Of a DNA stretch of 6,511 nt, positions 5,174 through 6,511 are shown in pieces. The DNA is taken from assembly GCA_021782685.1 (NCBI GenBank), contig JAJXUQ010000031.1, positions 1-6,511 on the forward strand, given 5' to 3'. Source of the stretch: a bacterium (GTDB taxonomy: Bacteria > Patescibacteriota > Minisyncoccia > Phycocordibacterales > Phycocordibacteraceae). Every line of letters begins with the position of its first letter. Position 1 is the first letter of the stretch. Under the pieces are notes generated by a model. That model was not told the DNA's origin. It ran no database searches and saw only the letters and a program-made list of their open reading frames with translations. The translations under genes were made by a program, and so were the position numbers.

Positions 5174-6354
5174 GATTCGTTACCTCCTTTCCCTTTCGTC
5201 TCTTGTTTCAGCATCCCGGCAAGCACGGTAAGCGGGTTGTTCGCCCAGACGACCGTGTTACCAGGACCCTTTGAGGACTCTTGAATAGCGTCGTATCCGG
5301 CGAGCAGTATTCCCGCTTCGCCGTGTTCTTTGATGACCTCGAGTCGTTTACGAAGTGCGGATGCTTCTTTTTCGCCCACCATCTCGACCACGTCCGCTTT
5401 CGCTTGGCCTACGGTGCGCTCCGCTTCCGCGTCTTGTTTTGCGACATAAGCCTTCGTGGCGGCTTCCTGATGCCGCTGTTTCCCGTCCCCGGAAAGCTCG
5501 ACGGTCTGCAGATCGGCCGTGCGTATTTCTATGCCGTACCGACCGAGCAGCCCGCAACGAGGACCCTTCGGGTCATCGTCGGGAAGCAGGGTATTGAGTT
5601 TGATGATCGGCGCGGAGAAATCTGTCCGATCATCCGTCACGCCGGTCTCGCCCCCTTTCTCTCCCGTATCCTTTCCGATGAGTTCCATGTACGTCTTATT
5701 CCCGACGAAATTACGGGCATGGCGATTGATCGCGGCGGTGATGCGCCGCATCCAGTCTTCGCCGCTGAAGAGCGCCCGGTACGGGTTGCGCACCGCGACC
5801 GTTATCAACGTAAGCTCATCGGTCGGAAGGCGATCTTGCGTTTCCGCGCCTTCGGTGACGATGGCATAGGTGAAATCAGCGACATAGATGAAATCGGTCG
5901 CCTCGGCGCGCGGCAATACCTTCTCGCTCCCGTCTTTGTTCGTGTACGTCTCGTTCCATTCGAATTGATAGATATACACGCTTTCAGCCCACGGCCATCC
6001 GACCCAGTAAAGGCCGAGATGCTTGAGCAGCCATGACCGGTCGTCGTAATAAGCGTCGTCCTCTTCGAACCCGTTCTCATTACCCTTGCCGTGATAAAGG
6101 ACTTCCCAATCAGGGAATGCATCGCTGTACCACTCGCTCGTCGGATTATTGAGATGATAGTTGGCGAAAGACATGATAAGGCGACTGAACGAGGAGTCGC
6201 CGCGTATGCCGCGCACAATGGCCTTCCCCGTTCCTTCTTTCACGGTAGTGAAGAAGATATCCTCTTCCGCAAGCCACTGTAAGAAGAAGGGGAAGAATAT
6301 CCCGAGTATTGCGATAAGCAATAGGAATACCGTTACCGCGAACGGATAAGACAT
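5170..6354 (-). CDS. SPFH/band-7 domain membrane protein, 394 aa
   Basis: The protein is related to stomatin/prohibitin/flotillin-type proteins that assemble on membranes and organise microdomains or protease complexes. Residues 4-24 form an N-terminal membrane helix. The long SPFH-like region follows: 'GLYWVGWPWAESVYIYQFEW' (114-133), 'TDELTLITVAVRNPYRALF' (178-196), 'DWMRRITAAINRHARNFVG' (200-218) and 'GIEIRTADLQTVELSG' (274-289). An Ala/Glu/Lys-rich coiled coil (about 292-345) comes next, then a C-terminal tail 'NTVVWANNPLTVLAGML'. The acidic, aromatic stretch at 72-113 makes the N-terminal half longer than in small stomatins. The start at 6354 is chosen because GGAG lies just upstream. 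A longer in-frame ATG at 6399 falls about at the predicted transcript start. It overlaps the next gene by ATGA. Confidence 0.83.
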   Translation of the reverse strand: MSYPFAVTVFLLLIAILGIFFPFFLQWLAEEDIFFTTVKEGTGKAIVRGIRGDSSFSRLIMSFANYHLNNPTSEWYSDAFPDWEVLYHGKGNENGFEEDDAYYDDRSWLLKHLGLYWVGWPWAESVYIYQFEWNETYTNKDGSEKVLPRAEATDFIYVADFTYAIVTEGAETQDRLPTDELTLITVAVRNPYRALFSGEDWMRRITAAINRHARNFVGNKTYMELIGKDTGEKGGETGVTDDRTDFSAPIIKLNTLLPDDDPKGPRCGLLGRYGIEIRTADLQTVELSGDGKQRHQEAATKAYVAKQDAEAERTVGQAKADVVEMVGEKEASALRKRLEVIKEHGEAGILLAGYDAIQESSKGPGNTVVWANNPLTVLAGMLKQETKGKGGNES

Positions 6355-6358
6355 GATT

Positions 6359-6368
6359 CTCTCCTTGT
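6359..6368 (-). promoter_or_regulatory. Shine-Dalgarno site deciding the SPFH start
   Basis: On the minus strand the leader reads AAGGAGAG shortly before ATG 6354 (complement of about 6360-6367), at a usable spacing of five bases. This selects the 394-residue form over the longer frame that begins at 6399, which has no comparable site. Confidence 0.7.
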
Positions 6369-6404
6369 GTATTGAGCAGCGCAAAGGGCTACTTTCCAAG
6401 CACT

Positions 6405-6432
6405 ATAATACACAAAACTATCGAAAAGTCAA
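6405..6432 (-). promoter_or_regulatory. Sigma70-type promoter of the SPFH operon
   Basis: Read on the minus strand, TTGACT (6432-6427) and TATTAT (6410-6405) are separated by 16 bases. This predicts a start near 6398 and a leader of about 44 bases before the ATG at 6354. The -35 box lies within three bases of the tRNA-Leu 3' end. Some expression could also come from read-through of the tRNA transcript. Confidence 0.75.
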
Positions 6433-6434
6433 GG

Positions 6435-6511
6435 TGCTGGAGAGAGGACTCGAACCTCCATGGGTTGCCCCGCGAGCTCCTAAGGCTCGTGCGTCTACCA
6501 GTTTCGCCACC
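6435..6511 (-). tRNA. tRNA-Leu (anticodon UAG), 3' part; 5' end outside window
   Basis: On the minus strand the D arm reads GCGAAACTGGTAGACGC. A perfect five-pair anticodon stem CGAGC/GCTCG closes the loop CTTAGGA, giving anticodon UAG. A long variable arm follows (GGG-CAA-CCC stem), as in class II tRNAs such as Leu. The T arm is GGAGG-TTCGAGT-CCTCT and the acceptor strand CTCCAGC ends with discriminator A at 6435. The next bases are CCTT, so the 3' CCA is not encoded and must be added enzymatically. About five acceptor bases at the 5' end lie beyond the window. Confidence 0.93.

Noticed and set aside
5281..6036. Long plus-strand open frame opposite the SPFH gene (251 aa)
   Set aside because: It is antisense to a gene with clear family motifs, a promoter and a ribosome site. 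The translation is Arg/Phe-rich with no recognisable domain and no initiation signal.
6355..6399. Longer SPFH start at 6399 (15 extra residues)
   Set aside because: It lies about at the predicted transcript start of the promoter at 6405-6432, has no Shine-Dalgarno site, and puts a polar stretch before the membrane helix. ATG 6354 has GGAG upstream.
1..6511. CRISPR arrays, insertion sequences, attachment sites or riboswitches
   Set aside because: No spaced direct repeats, terminal inverted repeats, transposase frames or recognisable aptamer were seen. The tRNA end at 6435 is not repeated elsewhere in the window.

Overview
The window looks like chromosomal DNA of a Patescibacteria/CPR bacterium, probably of the Parcubacteria group. 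This is inferred from gene content rather than from a marker gene. The clues are a tandem set of small VirB2/TrbC-like membrane proteins sharing an 'LWG...G...WG' signature, an SPFH protein with the 'GLYWVGWP' segment I associate with that group, a membrane-anchored solute-binding protein with no transporter genes beside it, and very tight packing. By eye the GC content is a little above 50%.

Layout, plus strand (1-4259): the tail of a class I SAM-dependent methyltransferase overlaps (ATGA) a membrane-anchored extracellular solute-binding protein. That gene overlaps (ATGA) a secreted cysteine-rich protein whose C-terminus is a two-helix pilin-like module. Five more small two-helix pilin-like genes follow, making six paralogous modules in a row. 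Gaps are 1 to 19 bases except for one 80-base gap (3508-3587), which holds a good sigma70-type promoter and a perfect DnaA-box 9-mer. A bidirectional hairpin terminator (4298-4327) closes the cluster.

Layout, minus strand (6511-4358): the 3' part of a tRNA-Leu(UAG) gene at the window edge is followed by a clear promoter and a two-gene operon. Its first gene is an SPFH/band-7 membrane protein and its second is an unrecognised four-helix membrane protein with an exported C-terminal domain. The two overlap by ATGA. The operon converges on the pilin cluster, and both share the terminator.

Likely joint role (inference): the plus-strand cluster encodes surface or envelope parts related to type IV secretion pilins. 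It has a cysteine-rich, probably disulfide-bonded exposed subunit and a solute-binding protein made from the same transcript. No VirB4 ATPase or VirB6/VirB8-type gene lies in the window, so a complete secretion system cannot be claimed. The minus-strand pair probably forms or organises a membrane microdomain.
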